A stretch of 64,000 bases of DNA from Portulaca oleracea (lineage: Eukaryota > Streptophyta > Magnoliopsida > Caryophyllales > Portulacaceae). The translations under genes and the position numbers were made by a program. Under the pieces are notes generated by a model. The model was not told the origin of the DNA and searched no databases. It saw nothing but the letters and a program-made list of their open reading frames with translations. This document shows positions 49,653-62,282 of this stretch, piece by piece. The first letter of the stretch is position 1. Each line of letters starts with the position of its first letter. Where the stretch lies: contig CM055870.1 in the NCBI GenBank assembly GCA_029582165.1, positions 41,523,513 through 41,587,512 on the forward strand. Direction: 5' to 3'.

Positions 49653-49876
49653 CATGGCCTGCCAAGTAAGATATGACAAACATCCATAGGTAAAATATCA
49701 CACCAAAGAGATTCTTGATACGTTTTCACCAAACAACTCTTACCGACTTTGATGCCTTTGCTTTGATTGAGCCATTGGATGGTGTATGGGGCTGAATGGG
49801 GAATGCTTGGTAATCCCGATTCGCTCACCAAGGATTTTGATACAACATTAACACAACTGCCTCCATCAATAATCAA
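49653..49876 (-). pseudogene. Protease of the minus-strand gag-protease element
   Basis: The minus-strand frame starts MIIDGGSCVNVVS, with the catalytic D-G-G intact here, then PYTIQWLNQSKG, and ends CHILLGRP at the insertion of the 9.1-kb element. Its sequence is close to the protease in that element, so the two belong to related lineages. Confidence 0.85.
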
Positions 49877-50084
49877 AGAGCAAACTTTGTTATTGGTTAT
49901 ACACTGACATTGAAAGATCTTCTCTCATTGAGTTTGTTCTCCCTCCATTGAAGAATTATTAAGAACTACTCTAATCATCTATAGTTCTCTTTCATCAGAA
50001 CCTGCCTCTATTTCATCATAAACGGGTTCACCTTTAACTCCTTACTGTTCTTCCTTCCATTTTGGTTAAACTTCAAGAAATAAA

Positions 50085-51036
50085 GCATTTTGATACTCAA
50101 TCAAGGTCACGGTTTTCTTGTTGGGACATTCAGAGGCTAAATGAACAAATCCTTGGCACTTGAAATATCTTCTTCTTGTGTCTAAAGGCTTATACACAGT
50201 AGGGGGTGAGTTATTTTGAGGGGTCGTGCACTGTAGGGATATGGGCTTCTTTGTGGTTGGATATATGTTGTAGGGGTGGGCTGTTCTTGTGAGGAATATG
50301 GCGTGGGATAAGGGTAGGACTGAGTTTGAGGTTTAGGTGTTGCCGCCTTGCCTTTGCTCTTCCTTTGCATCTCAAATTTGTGAGTTAAAGAACTTAACTC
50401 ATCCAAAGTTGTGTATGGATGCAACATTGCAACTCCACAATATTTCAAATCTTCTCTTCTAATCCAGCTAGGTACCTCACGAGAGTTTGAGGTTCATCTT
50501 CCTTCAAATCACACCTCCAAAGCAAGTGCTCAAACTCCTTGGTATGCTCTTCAACGGACTTACTTCCTTGCACCAAATGTTGTAGCTTGAAGTAGTTATC
50601 CTTGAAATAACTAGAGGGCAGAAACTTAACTTGAAGTTTCTTCTTCATCTTCTTCCATATATGCACCTTCTCCTTCCCCAAAGAATCCTCTTCTTTTGAA
50701 GGTTCGCCCACCATATGGATGCATGCTTCTAAAGCTTCAAGGCAATCGGTTTCACCTTCTTATTATCCGGAAAGTCTTTAAGATCAAAACTCTCTCCACG
50801 GTTTGCACCCAATCCAAGAATACCTCCGAATCAAGATGGCCTTCAAACTCCGGAATATCCACCTTGAAATCTAGCTTCTCTTCACCTCTACGTGGTCTCC
50901 TCTTGGAATAACTCATAGCTTCCTCTTCTTCACCAAACGAATTGCTAGAGGCAGAATCATCCTCATCCAAATCGCTAAGCTCCTCATGTTGCAAATACAT
51001 GTAGTGTTTGAGTTGAGTAGAATCATTGTTATCCAT
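50085..51036 (-). pseudogene. Gag of the minus-strand element, frameshifted
   Basis: The start codon at 51036 opens MDNNDSTQLKHYMYLQHEEL, an acidic N-terminus, then VDIPEFEGHLDSEVFLDWVQ, the gypsy gag signature. The frame breaks near 50755 and continues in two others: KKLQVKFLPSSYFKDNYFKLQ (about 50640) and a Pro/Gln/Tyr-rich linker (50182-50400). At about 50150 a zinc knuckle is recognisable as FKCQGF-x-H-x4-C, but its first Cys reads Tyr. The 5' LTR is missing: right of about 51060 the sequence is unrelated. Confidence 0.8.
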
Positions 51037-51059
51037 AGATAATTTGGATATGTGTTTTT

Positions 51060-51358
51060 CTTTAAAGAAAAAAAAAACTAAAAAGCTGCGATGCTAATGA
51101 TATTTATGGTTGTTCTAGAAAAAGAGATTTATAATTAACAATTAAGTATGAAGTAAATATGGGGTAACATTAACAATTACATCGAGCATATGTTGTTTAC
51201 TTTGTGTTGCTTAAAAGAAGTTTTTTTTTCATGATTAATAATTATTTGGATGTGGCTTTTTTAAAACAAAATAAAGAAAAAATTATTTGGAATAATAGAG
51301 AATATCCAGAATACCCTTGTAAAATGATACAAATTTCAACCCTCACGTTTTGTATCCA

Positions 51359-51410
<52 letters not shown>

Positions 51411-51814
51411 ACCTAGTCAAAATCTTAACAAATGAACTATTTGTAGAAGTAACTTAAAATGTTTTATCATTTGATAAGATAATTATGTATAATTAAAAAA
51501 ATGTCATATGAATGTATTCATGTAATAAGTTTTCAAATATTTTTTTGTTAGAAATTGAAGGTTAAAGTAGCACATTGCGGACCGTAAAAAAGACAAAAGC
51601 AATAGTTAACAAGGCATGGAGAAAACATTGTTATAATATTTTAAGCATAAAATAAGAAATAAAATAAAGTTTAATAGATAAAACAGATAAATAATCAACA
51701 ATACTGTGTAAGATTCTAATTAACCATAAAAAAAAATTAAATAAGAATTATATTACTTATGGACATTTATTTTCTAGCGAATTTCTTTTTGAAACTGGTG
51801 CATTTGTGTATATT
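51060..51814. other. AT-rich spacer with (AT)n
   Basis: No gene was seen. A 47-bp AT dinucleotide run lies at 51361-51407. Confidence 0.6.
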
Positions 51815-52522
51815 TGTAATAACCCAGAGAAAACCCCCCTTAATACGTAAGGATTAACATAAGTAATCGAGGTTAAAGATAAATAATCAATAATTAAAGC
51901 ACGTGTTCCATTTCTTCTAACCAGTGTGTGTTTTGCAGGACTTGAACAGTGCAACGACTTCCAAGTTAATCAGTTTAAAATTTTCTTTTTCTTAATGATT
52001 CCTACCGTTAATTTTAAGTAATCATGGATACGTATGTATTCTTCTTCGAGAACCCATATGTCGGTTCGTTCTTTTACTCAAATCATGTTGGAAATAATTA
52101 TGGGAGTGACCATGACATGTATATTTATGGGATTTTTATAGGGTACCGGTAATATTTTTACGGTGTAACAAATTTTAAGTAATTTGGGTTTAGAGTTGTA
52201 TAAGTATAAGGAGGGAGGGAGTTAAAACCCATAGAGGGCCTTATATTATGATCAACTCTTTTTTTTGGATCATCCTCACACATACTCCCTCCCCTTTCTC
52301 ACTTTCTCTTTCCCGACTCTCCACATCCCCGAGCACTGCCCAGCCGACCCCCCCTCACTGCCCAACTCCAGCCACCTCTCATCGCCCCTCTACCGGTCGC
52401 CGGCCAGGAATCCAGCCACCACAGTCACCACCATCATCTTCCCTTTTCTTTTCTCATTTGTTCTTCCTCTCCAATTTGAGTGGTAACTCTCTCTACCTCC
52501 CACTCTCATTCCTTTAAGTGTA

Positions 52523-52525
<3 letters not shown>

Positions 52526-52616
<91 letters not shown>
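52526..52616. repeat. (TA)n microsatellite
   Basis: About 45 uninterrupted TA units in the leader region of the solo LTR. The other family C LTR has no such run at this place. Confidence 0.95.
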
Positions 52617-52617
<1 letters not shown>

Positions 52618-52941
52618 CTGATTGTTAGGAGTGTTTACCATGTTTTTACAGAGGATAATCAAATATTACTAAAGTTCAAGAGGTGGTGATTGAAGATATC
52701 AAAGTACTAAAGGGAGAATTGGGTAAGTTGGGATGATTTTGTGTTTTTAGTGTTTGAATGAGTAAACATTGTGTTAGATTGTGAACATGCTTGCTATTTT
52801 GGTTGAGAGACTCACTGTGGGAGCATGAGATTTATGAATATTTGTTATTGCATGTGCTTAGTTTAAGGTTAGATTGTGAGACTAGTAAAGAGTATGTGGT
52901 TTAATGATGAATTGGTGAAGAATGTTACTTGGGGTGTCAAA

Positions 52942-54322
52942 TGATGTATAATGGGATCAATAGTAGGGTTGATCAATTACACATGAGGGAGAGAGTGAAA
53001 TTAGGGCTAGGGCTAGGGTGGTTCACGTGAGGGAGAAAGTGAAAAGGGAGGGATTTTGCCGTGAGGGCTTTTGTGGATTCAAGAAACAATAAAGATTGAA
53101 TCCTGAATAGGGAAGAGGGAATCTTGATGATGATTGATGGGGGGGGTTGGCGTTTGATGGAGGGAAGAGAGGGAGAGGGTAGACGTTGGTTTTTTATGGA
53201 GGGAAGAGAGTGGGAGGTTGTTGGAGGAGAGAGAAAGTTGTTGGGGAGTTTGTTATGGGGAGAGGGAATTGGTTGAGCTATTTTGTGAGAGGGAGAGAGA
53301 GGGTGGACGAATTGGGGGAGGTGAAAGAGAGAGGATGGCGTTTGGTTGAGGGAAAATAGGAGGGTAGAGATTATCTTCTATAAAGATAGAAAGAAAATAG
53401 GGATAGATCTAGGTTTCCTACTTGAATCCACAAGAAGGACAACCTAGGGCTTACTTAATCTAAACCGCAACCTAGGATCAAGCTCTTCCTAACCACATGG
53501 GTGCCAGACCAAGATACAATAGAAGAAAAGGGGTGAGGTTTATCCAAACACTCGAGGGGGTAAGCGCAAAGCTTGATTCATATTTCTAAACTGGGTTGTG
53601 TAAAACGATTACAAGCCTAAGCTATTTATACTAGACTCAATCCTAAGGCTTCTAGTAAACCCTAGCTTGGCGTGCAAGCCAAGACTTCTAATGCTAGACG
53701 CCTACCACTCCATCTTCCTCTTGGATTAGGATTCCTTATCCAAAGGGGAGATGGTTACAACTATCTTATCCTAATTAGAATTGGCTTTCCTAATCCGAGA
53801 TGGATTAGTTACAAAATAAGTCATCCTAATCTAGAATAACTAAACTTGGCACCTAATCTAACTCTATCACACGCCTAAAACACACACACACACACACTTC
53901 TAGAATATTCTAGAACAACTTAGAATATTCTAGACTTATCTAAACTCCTATTGGACTTCCTATGACTTGATGCTCAAGTTTATAATATACTTGGCATCTT
54001 ACATTATTTAAAACTAATAGCTAATTAAATCACACCAAAATAATAATAAGCTAAATAAAGCTAATAAAGATAAAGTTACATCCAAAAGATTTAAAATCAA
54101 GAATGGATATCATCTTGGACGTGAACTTGGGCCTTGTTCTTGGGCTGGTTGGCATGATCTTGCATGTTCTAGGATGTTTGGACATCCTCTTGCCATAAAG
54201 AGCATACCATATGAATGGGTCTCTGGGTCTCTATGCTCATCTTTTCCTTCAAAGCTTGTTCTACCTCCTTGGAAATGTTTTGGGCTTCTAGGGATGTATT
54301 TGGCGTGGGCCAAAATACATCA
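52942..54322 (-). mobile_element. Solo LTR of the TGATGT family, minus orientation
   Basis: On the plus strand it runs TGATGTATAATGGG to CCAAAATACATCA, with TCAAA outside both ends (52937-52941, 54323-54327). In its own orientation it starts TGATGTATTTTGGCCC. It contains the IYKEVERA-like block and the inverted TAATCC/GGATTA motifs of the family. Its head matches 8631-8295. Confidence 0.9.
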
Positions 54323-56638
54323 TCAAAGCATGTCAAGATTATATGTTGCATGTTTATAATATGACCAATGATGAATGGTTTTTGAGTGTTTTAGTGCTGG
54401 GAGTTGAATAATTATGCTTGAGTAATTATATGGGGAAGATTAGTGTAGATTAATTTCTATCAAAGTACATGCAAGCCAAGCAAGAGTGTTTTTCATGTCA
54501 GTGTACAATCTGGAAATTTCAGGATTTACAAAACGTGTTTTTGACCCAAATTATGGTTTAGTTAGATAGCCTAAAACTTTAGCTAAACCCCAGTTTTTGA
54601 ATCACGAAGTTTCGTTATGTGTATCAAAAGTTATGCCCAAAACCGTGAGGGGTCACACACGAATACGAATTTTTGAGACAATCTGGAAATGTATAGTTTT
54701 TGTGGGGATAAAAATTTATTTGGATTAAGTGCTCAACATCAAAGTTTTAGAGGATTCTTTGAGCTTTCCGGAAAAGTAAAATTTGTAGTCATACGATACC
54801 GGGAGTGAGAGTTATGAGTCCCCGAATTAGGGCCAGTAAGCTGAGTTTACCCATAAATTTATTGTGACTTCCCTGGGTTCTTGGCAGAAATCCGACCATT
54901 TCCCATGCTCAAATCGATTTGTGAATAAAATGAAAGTTTTAGTATGTTCTTCAAGCCTTCCATAGATAGCTTACATGTTCCAAACTGATGTCTACAACCC
55001 GAGTTATAATTCTCCGAATAACTCGCTTTCAAAACCATGAATTCTGGACAGACTTTGGAGTTAAGGATTTTTACCTTCCTTAACCACGTTGTTTACCTTC
55101 ATGCTCACTAGAGAATTGGAGTACATGACCTTAGCTTTCCGGAAAGTCCTTTTTCATCATGATACGATACTTGTGGGAGAAGTTATGGCCTCCGAGTGAA
55201 CCTTAAGAAGCAAGTTTAAATTTCAAGTAATCCTAGAAAACTACTAAGATATTCTCCATTACTCTCATCCAAGTTAGGTTCTAATTTATGGTTCTTATTC
55301 TTTCTTAAGTATCCTCAAGAGGTCGTTGCGCTTAACTGTTCAAGTCCCTGCGAGTTAGGTGTGTGTAAATTGCGGTTATCCACGTACGTATATTGTCTGT
55401 AACCCTTTCTTACGTAGTTCATGATTGATTTTATGACATTTAAATCCTATGTTTATTGTTGAGAGTTATGTTATTTATTCTATTTCATTATGACATGTTG
55501 AAGTATAAACACGTTTATATAGTTTTGTGTATTGTGTAAGTTCCTAAAAATATTTATGAGTATACAATTTGTTTTATGCCGTATAAAGTTTATGTCTACT
55601 TTTGAGACTCGTACCTTTCTCTTCACATCTTATATATCATGATGAAGTATAAATAAGTTTATGTGGTTCTATGTACCTTCATTGTTAATACTTAAGAACA
55701 CCTCTTCCATGTTAAGTCATTTGTACTAAATAAGTACTTTTGGGATGATGGCAATAAGTGTTGAGGTTATTAAGGACTTTTCATGAGTAGGTTTCTTTAT
55801 AAGTATAACCTTTGTCCAAAAGGATTTCAAGGATATCTTTAAGCCATGAATAATTTTGTATAAGGATCTAGTTATACTAAGGTTTCAAAGTTAGGGTTTT
55901 AAAGTTTTCTAAAGTGAATAAAGGCCCCGTTCATGTTTATTTGTGCCTTAAAGCACACCAAGGAACTCGTGTCTTTGTACACACCATGTATATTGTGCCT
56001 AAATGCACATCAGGATAACCGTGCCTTAGTGCACACCAGGATAACCTTTGTCTATGTTTTGTTGAAAGGAAAGAATGCTTATGCACAGTTTGGTTAAGTT
56101 ATCGTTTTCGTAAGGTACAGGAATAAGCTAAGCTACGGCTTATTTCTGTAAGTTTCGTACCACTTATTGTTTATTGTTCCTCTTTTATATTGCTTTAATT
56201 ATGTTGGAACCGCGCTAGTAAGTAAAATAAATTTTGAAATGATTCTTTCATTATAGGGGTATACGTACTGAGATTTATCTCACTTTCTGAAGTTTTCTGT
56301 TTTCGTTTTAGGGCATCCGGCTAAGGTGAAAGGCAAGACTCCGGACGGACGAACCCATAGGTCCACCTAAGACCGCGAAGGTGATTTGGGAGCTATCGGT
56401 TTAGAATAAAGAGATTGGTTATTTTAGTGGTTATGTAATTAATTTAAGTTGTGAGTTATGTTGGATGGTTGTTACGTTAAGATGAATCATCTATGGTTGT
56501 ATGTTGGGATTGATGTTAGCCTTGTCCACCTCCGTGGACGGCGGTAGTACTCTCAGGTGTTTATCCGCTGCTAATCATTAGGTTAAGTGAATCATTAGCT
56601 TGATCTTGTGGTTAGTAACCTGGGGGCGTTACAATATT

Positions 56639-57828
56639 AATTCAAATCAATGAAAGGTCATGGCACTTTTACAATTTCAATTGAGAGTAGTGGCATTTTG
56701 AATTTTCAAAAAGTTGAGAGGCAGTTTAACCTAAGCACAAGCGACAAGTTTCAAATTTTATTTGTAAACCTACCATAGTACATAGGTAATATGACATTTT
56801 TATCTTTATTTTAAAAGTTCGGCGTCAATTAGTAAATGTTCCAAATTCGATCACATTTTGACTAGGCTGGAAAGTTTTGTAACAGTTTTGTCCAAACAGT
56901 TTGCTATTGAGAATGTAAAACAACACATGATGAGAAGGAGAACAATAACACATTACCAAGTAAACAATGTAAATAGAGTCTAAGCACTATTTGAAGTTTA
57001 AAATTTTTAATTTTAATTGATATAAAATTAGAGTTGGCGTAACTTTGTTTGAAAAAAAAAATCAGGTTGATCATGAATTTTTTTGTCTAAGTTTTGACAT
57101 TGGTTGAATGCTCACACAATATTTTCTCTCTTCTACTATCCAAACCCAATTATGTATGACTTGCATTTAGTTCTGTCCGAATTATTTGATCTAATCTCAC
57201 CCTAAAAATTAATGTCGAACATTAATATATCACCCAAATTTGGCCATTGACATATGTAAATTGCAATGAAACATAAATTTTTCGACAATGCTACTACCTC
57301 TGTTTTTATTTATCTGCCGCTTAGGAAATTGTGTTAAAAACTTTGACCGTTAATATTTTAAGTCGTAAAATAATTCATCGTACAAAATTGATGGCATTAG
57401 ATTCGTAATGAAAAATACTATTAGAAAAGTATAATATTATATTTTTTTATAAAATTTTATGCTAGAAATTATTGATTAAAGATTGATACTGAAAACCATA
57501 AATGACAGGGAGTATATACAATTAAACATTAAATTAATTTAAAACAAAGAGGAGTATGATCTACGCACGCCATTCATTGCAAAGAGTAGCAAGGGAGTGG
57601 TCTCTAGTCAGTAACACGTAAGCATAGTTATCAAATTCATCTATTCAACCTATCCAACTACAGACAAAAACAAAACATGATAAAAAAGAAAAAAGAAAAT
57701 ATAGTAACAGAGTGACACCACAGGCACACATGACACACCTCGCAGCGGCGTGTCGCAGCGTTTTTTCCTATGGCCCCCACTTGTTTACCTTAATTTCCAG
57801 TTTTACCCTGGGCACCTATATTTAATTA
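56639..57828. other. AT-rich spacer, no gene seen
   Basis: AT-rich sequence without recognised coding or repeat structure. The last 200 bp would be the promoter of the exon at 57889. Confidence 0.5.
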
Positions 57829-57888
57829 TTGTGCTTCATTCGCAGCCATTGTAGTTTGGTAACAACACCACAAGTTGAATACTATAGT

Positions 57889-58239
57889 ATGGCAGTCCCA
57901 TTTCCAAGCCCTTCACCACCACCAGCTCTCACCTCCACCTCAAACCACCTGATGCTTCCAGTACTACCCCAAGGTGGTGCAAGGAGGTTGGTGGTTAGAT
58001 CATCGTCTTTGTCATCGTCTTTGTCTTCTTCTTCTATTCGTTACAATTTTGAATACTATGATAACCACAACCATCACTGCCATGAGGTGGGGAAAGAAGA
58101 CGAAGAGCATCAGAAGATGTTTGTGAAAATGATGAGGGAAGCTCAGCCTTATTTGCAAGTACATAGAGGCTCTACTTTTGTAATTGTCATGTCTTCCCTC
58201 CTCGTTGATTCTCCATTTCACTTCCACTCCCTTCTTCAG
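57889..58239 (+). CDS. First exon of a probable plastid amino-acid N-acetyltransferase (N-acetylglutamate synthase)
   Basis: N-acetylglutamate synthase makes N-acetylglutamate from glutamate and acetyl-CoA, the first step of arginine synthesis in plastids. The exon has 117 codons. Residues 1-60 are rich in Ser and Pro with few acidic residues, fitting a transit peptide. Residues of about 80-117 (FVKMMREAQPYLQVHRGSTF, then a valine-rich strand and SPFHFHSLLQ) resemble the start of the amino-acid-kinase-like domain of plant NAGS. It ends in phase 0 at CAG|GTTTGC. The ATG at 57889 is chosen because the residues upstream do not fit a leader. No following exon is found up to 64000, so the gene is cut by the window edge, has a very long intron, or is a fragment. 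Confidence 0.5.
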
Positions 58240-58289
58240 GTTTGCTATATGCCCCTCCAACACTATACAATATTCTTCTCTTATTTAAT

Positions 58290-58590
58290 TATGACTTAAA
58301 TTAACTTGATGTCATTTTTAAATTTTGTCACTCAATTTTTAAATTTGTTAAATATGTCATCTAGCTTTTATAATTTGGTAAATATATTACTTAACTTCTA
58401 AAATTTGTCAAAATTTTTAATTTTTAAAAATCTTGACATGTGCCATTTTTTATAAAATTTAGAAGTTAGGTGGCATATTTGATAAATTTTAAAAGTTGAT
58501 GAGTGACATATATATTTGATAAAATTTAAAAATTAAGTCATATATTTGACAAATTTAAAAAATCAATAGCAAAACTTACAAATAATAAGA
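58290..58590. repeat. Palindromic AT-rich element
   Basis: Motifs of the type AACTTTTAAAATTTGTCAAA with ATATGTCA run in one direction left of about 58430 and in the opposite direction to the right. This gives a foldback structure of about 300 bp just after the exon donor at 58240. Probably a MITE; ends not resolved. Confidence 0.5.
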
Positions 58591-58969
58591 GTTATATGAC
58601 AACTAATTCATTTAACTTTAGGCATAATAGGGGTGTTCATGGACACCCAAGCTCACAAAGTAATCTACCAGCTTATTATATTTTTTGAGGGAAAAAGTAA
58701 ATTTTTAGGTTAGTTGGACCCATGGAAAAAAGCCAAAAAAAAATACATGCATCCCTAATTTTAAAATCTAGACCTGCCACTCTTGGGGAGTGAAAGTGAG
58801 CATAGGCGAATGCAAAGTGGGTTCACACGGGTCACTTGATCCCCTTTTCAAAAAAAAAAAAAACTATTCCTTTATCTCAAATTATTTGTCTACTATTTCA
58901 TTTTCTGGTATTCCAAAATTAGAATGGAAACTTTAATTTTATCCAATATCTATAATTTGAATTTCAAAC

Positions 58970-59373
58970 AAAAAACGACTAAAAGGGCCTCATATTTTGG
59001 TGTAATAATTTTAAGGGCCCTACATTATGAAAAATAATTGTGGGGTGACATTATTTTTAATGTAATTATTTAGAGGGGACATTCCGGCCAATTTTCGACC
59101 AAAAATAGTGCAAAGCGGTGGATTTTTATGTTTAAGCATATGTTAAATTGAAGTCTATTATTAACTCTAGCGTATATAGGCACGTTTAGCTATTAACATG
59201 ATAAACACGCCTGGACATAAAAACTCACTATTTCGTGTCATTTTTGGCCAGAAATTAACCGGAATGTCCCCCTAAATATTTGCATCAAAAATAATATCAC
59301 TTCACAATTATTTTTCATAATATAGGACCCTTAAAATTATTACACCAAAATATGAGGGCTCTTTAATCATTTT
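58970..59373. mobile_element. Foldback MITE with arms of about 190 bp
   Basis: The left arm (from AAAAAACGACTAAAAGGGCC, through CTCATATTTTGGTGTAATAA and GGGGACATTCCGG) is repeated inverted on the right down to GAGGGCTCTTTAATCATTTTT. Arms match at most positions and leave only a short loop near 59165-59180. TTGAATTTCAAAC flanks both sides (58957-58969, 59374-59386), a target copy of about 11-13 bp. Long arms and a long duplication suggest a Mutator-like non-autonomous element. Confidence 0.8.
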
Positions 59374-59989
59374 TTGAATTTCAAACGTATTTAAGTATGA
59401 AAGAGAAAAATATAAATAATATTATTAAATTTTAAACTAAGGATATTAGTGATATTTTGTAGTAGATTGAGACTCATTTGTTAATTTTTCCAAAAATACA
59501 TGTCAAATCAAAATAATCAAATATTTTGTTACGGACAAAATATTTTGATAGTGGTAAAAGTTAATAGTTCGACCGTTGACACTAAACATATGCTTTTTCA
59601 ATACTTTTGGGTGCATTTGGTAAGATTCTTAGGAAATTTTTTCTCGGAGAAAAGTTTCCCTTAACATGGAGAAAATAAGTTAACTCGGGAAAATTGACTA
59701 AACAAACGCACTCTTTATTTTTTATATAAAAAAATGGTTTGCGCATTGTGTAGACACCAAGGACATGTAAAGTTCAGTCGTAAATGATGTTTTTGTAAGT
59801 TGTGGTGTGTTGTATTTTGGTAATTTTTGATAAATTTAAATATTTTTAGATATTATATTTGGAACAATGTTGTGTTTTTATATAATTTTAAATATATGTT
59901 AACTATACTTCCAAAAATAAAAAATAAAGAAAAATTTGGAGATATTCGTTTTTCATTTTATTAATTTAATAACTTTCATTTTTCATTAA

Positions 59990-60545
59990 CTAAATATTTC
60001 AATTTATTAATTTTTAATTTTTTAATTTTTAATTTTTAATTTTTAATTTTTAATTTTTAAAATTTTAAAATTTTGAATTTTAAAATTTAAATATAATTTT
60101 TTTAAATTTTAATTTTTGATTTTAATTTTTTAATTTTTTAATTTTTTTAATTTTTTTAATTTAAGTGTTAATATTTGTATTTATATTTATAATTTTTAAG
60201 TTCTCTTTCAAATTTTTAATTTTTAAATAATTAATTATTATTTAGTATTTTAATTATTTATTATTTATTAATTTTTTTTTTTATTTTAAATTTTATTTTT
60301 ATTTTTAATGTTTAGTTTGTAGTTTTTAATTTTTAATTGCTAATGTTTTATTATTTATAATTATTCAATTTTACAATTTAAATTTATTTATTTTTTAATT
60401 TTACATTTTTTAATTTTTATATATTTTTATTTTTATTTTAAATATTTAAATATTTAAATTTTAATTGTTTAAATTTCTTTTTTTAATTTTATTTTTATAT
60501 TTATATTTTAATATTTTAATTTTAATTTTTTATTTTTCAATCTTA
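59990..60545. repeat. Extreme T-rich/A-poor tract, (TAATTTTT)-like
   Basis: About 550 bp of nearly only A and T, dominated on the plus strand by TTAATTTTTAATTTTT units with very few G or C. It looks like slippage-expanded low-complexity DNA. Confidence 0.85.
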
Positions 60546-60689
60546 TTTTTTCTCCGATTTTTTAGTTATTAATCTTGAATTTTTATATAATGATAAGTAT
60601 AAGAGATATTATCAAAATAATAATATCATAAATTGAAAATTGAAAATTAAAATATATGAAATTCGCTCAAATATAAAATTTTGTATTTT

Positions 60690-61040
60690 GATTAATTTCA
60701 GTAAATTCTCGTAACTTTTTGTAAGTTCTGGTAAACTTTAATAACTTTTGGTAACTTTCAGTAAATTTCGGTAAATATTTACCAACTGCTAATTACCTGT
60801 GAAAAGGACTTAGCCCAAATGTGTAGCGAGCACAATTGCATGATAAATCTAATAGCTAAGGGCCTATCAAATTTTTAGGTAAATCGAATTTACCAGTTTT
60901 TACCTATATTTACCAAAAATTACCAAAGTTAAAAAAAAAGAAAATTAATTTTGATATATTAGGATAAATTTGACAAAAGTTATCAAAATTTACCAAAAGT
61001 TATCAAAAATTATCAAAAGTTACCAAAATTTAACTTTTAC
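60690..61040. repeat. Inverted clusters of TTACCAAAAGTTA units
   Basis: On the left (60700-60785) units read TAACTTTTGGTAA; on the right (60885-61040) they read TTACCAAAAGTTATCAAAA. The two clusters are inverted relative to each other around a unique core of about 100 bp. Possibly a decayed MITE. Confidence 0.6.
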
Positions 61041-61473
61041 CCAACTACTTTTTTTATCCGTGAATTTAACACACCCTAAGTGCTTCTTGTTTTGTTTGGC
61101 AATTCGCATTGAAGCTACCGGTTCAAATCTTGTTAAATTCACCTTTCCACTCATTTTCTTTTATACAAAATCCCACTCCCTCCTTTCTATTTTACCAGTC
61201 ACCGAGTCACTGTTATATATGCAATAAAATTTTTAAAAAAAATTCACTATTAAACTTTTAATATATTTAATGATTTATTATATAAAATAATAAAATGAGT
61301 AGCATTAGATTGGAAATGAAAATAATATCCTAAAAATATAACTTATTTGTCATTATGGTACCTTTGTAATTTTTTGAGGTTATATTTTGTAATTTTGAGG
61401 CTTACGTTTTGACTTTGTAAGTTTGACCTTGAACCCGCTTGATTTTATTTCTAGATTCGTCAATGAGTGTGAG

Positions 61474-61922
61474 CAAAGTTGTTAGAATTAGGATTCTAGT
61501 TAGGATCGATAAACATAGTTAGAATCGGAATCGTAGAATCGGATCGAGGATCGTAAGATTCTAATACAATAGGAAAATATCAAAAAACGCTCTATAACAG
61601 TTAAAATCTTAACAAATGTTCACTAGGTAATGAAGCAATACATTAAATTGTATATTCAGTAGATAATATTAATACAAAACTTATATTGTTATGACAAAAT
61701 TTTAAAGATGATAATGTGCGCAAACATTATTGAACTCATGTAGGATCGAAGATCAAATAGTAAGATCGTAGAATCGTATTGCAATGCAACACATAATATT
61801 CAGGTTAAACCATGATCATAATATCCTAACTACTTTAAGATCCTAATAAGAGTTTGATCGATGAAAGGTTTTTGGATCATAAACTCGTAGAATTGTTGAT
61901 TCAGATCGGGATTTTAATAACT
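61474..61922. mobile_element. MITE with 11-bp target-site duplication (Mutator-like)
   Basis: ATGAGTGTGAG lies at 61463-61473 and again at 61923-61933. The ends (GTTGTTAGAATTAGGATTC on the left, GATCGGGATTTTAATAACTA on the right) are imperfect inverted repeats. The interior is full of GAATCGTAGAATCGGATCG-type repeats. The 11-bp duplication fits Mutator-like elements. Confidence 0.75.
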
Positions 61923-61933
61923 ATGAGTGTGAG

Positions 61934-62282
61934 GAATTACTATTAAAGAAAATAGTTATTTATATACATCTAAAGATTTTGGCTAATGTCACATGGAAGG
62001 GGATTTGTGCCTCCAAACTGGAGGTGAATTGGTCAGGAAAAAAAAAATCAAGTTTTTCTGATGTTCACTTCGTTCATCTACTACATTTGGCTTGAGAGAA
62101 ACTCAAGAATCTTCAAGGACATTATCCATACTGTAGATGTTTTGGTTAATTTCATAATGAAAGATACAAAGATTAGGCTAGAAAATGGAAGAGTTTGATT
62201 TATTTGGTTTTTGTCTTTTTGATTGGGCTTTTCTTTGTAGCCCCTCTAGGTATGCCTAGAGTATACTAATAAAAATATTTTG
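61934..62282. other. Spacer, nothing recognised
   Basis: AT-rich sequence between two transposable elements. No coding or repeat structure was seen. Confidence 0.5.

Larger units (their letters stand above)
51815..56633 (+). mobile_element. Solo LTR (family C), 4.8 kb including a nested LTR
   Basis: It starts TGTAATAACCCAG and ends GGGGGCGTTACA, with target copies ATATT at 51810-51814 and 56634-56638. The nested LTR 52942-54322 and its 5-bp duplication account for 1386 bp, leaving about 3.4 kb, close to the other family C LTR. A pyrimidine-rich leader at 52265-52500 is followed by a (TA)n run (52526-52616). Confidence 0.9.
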
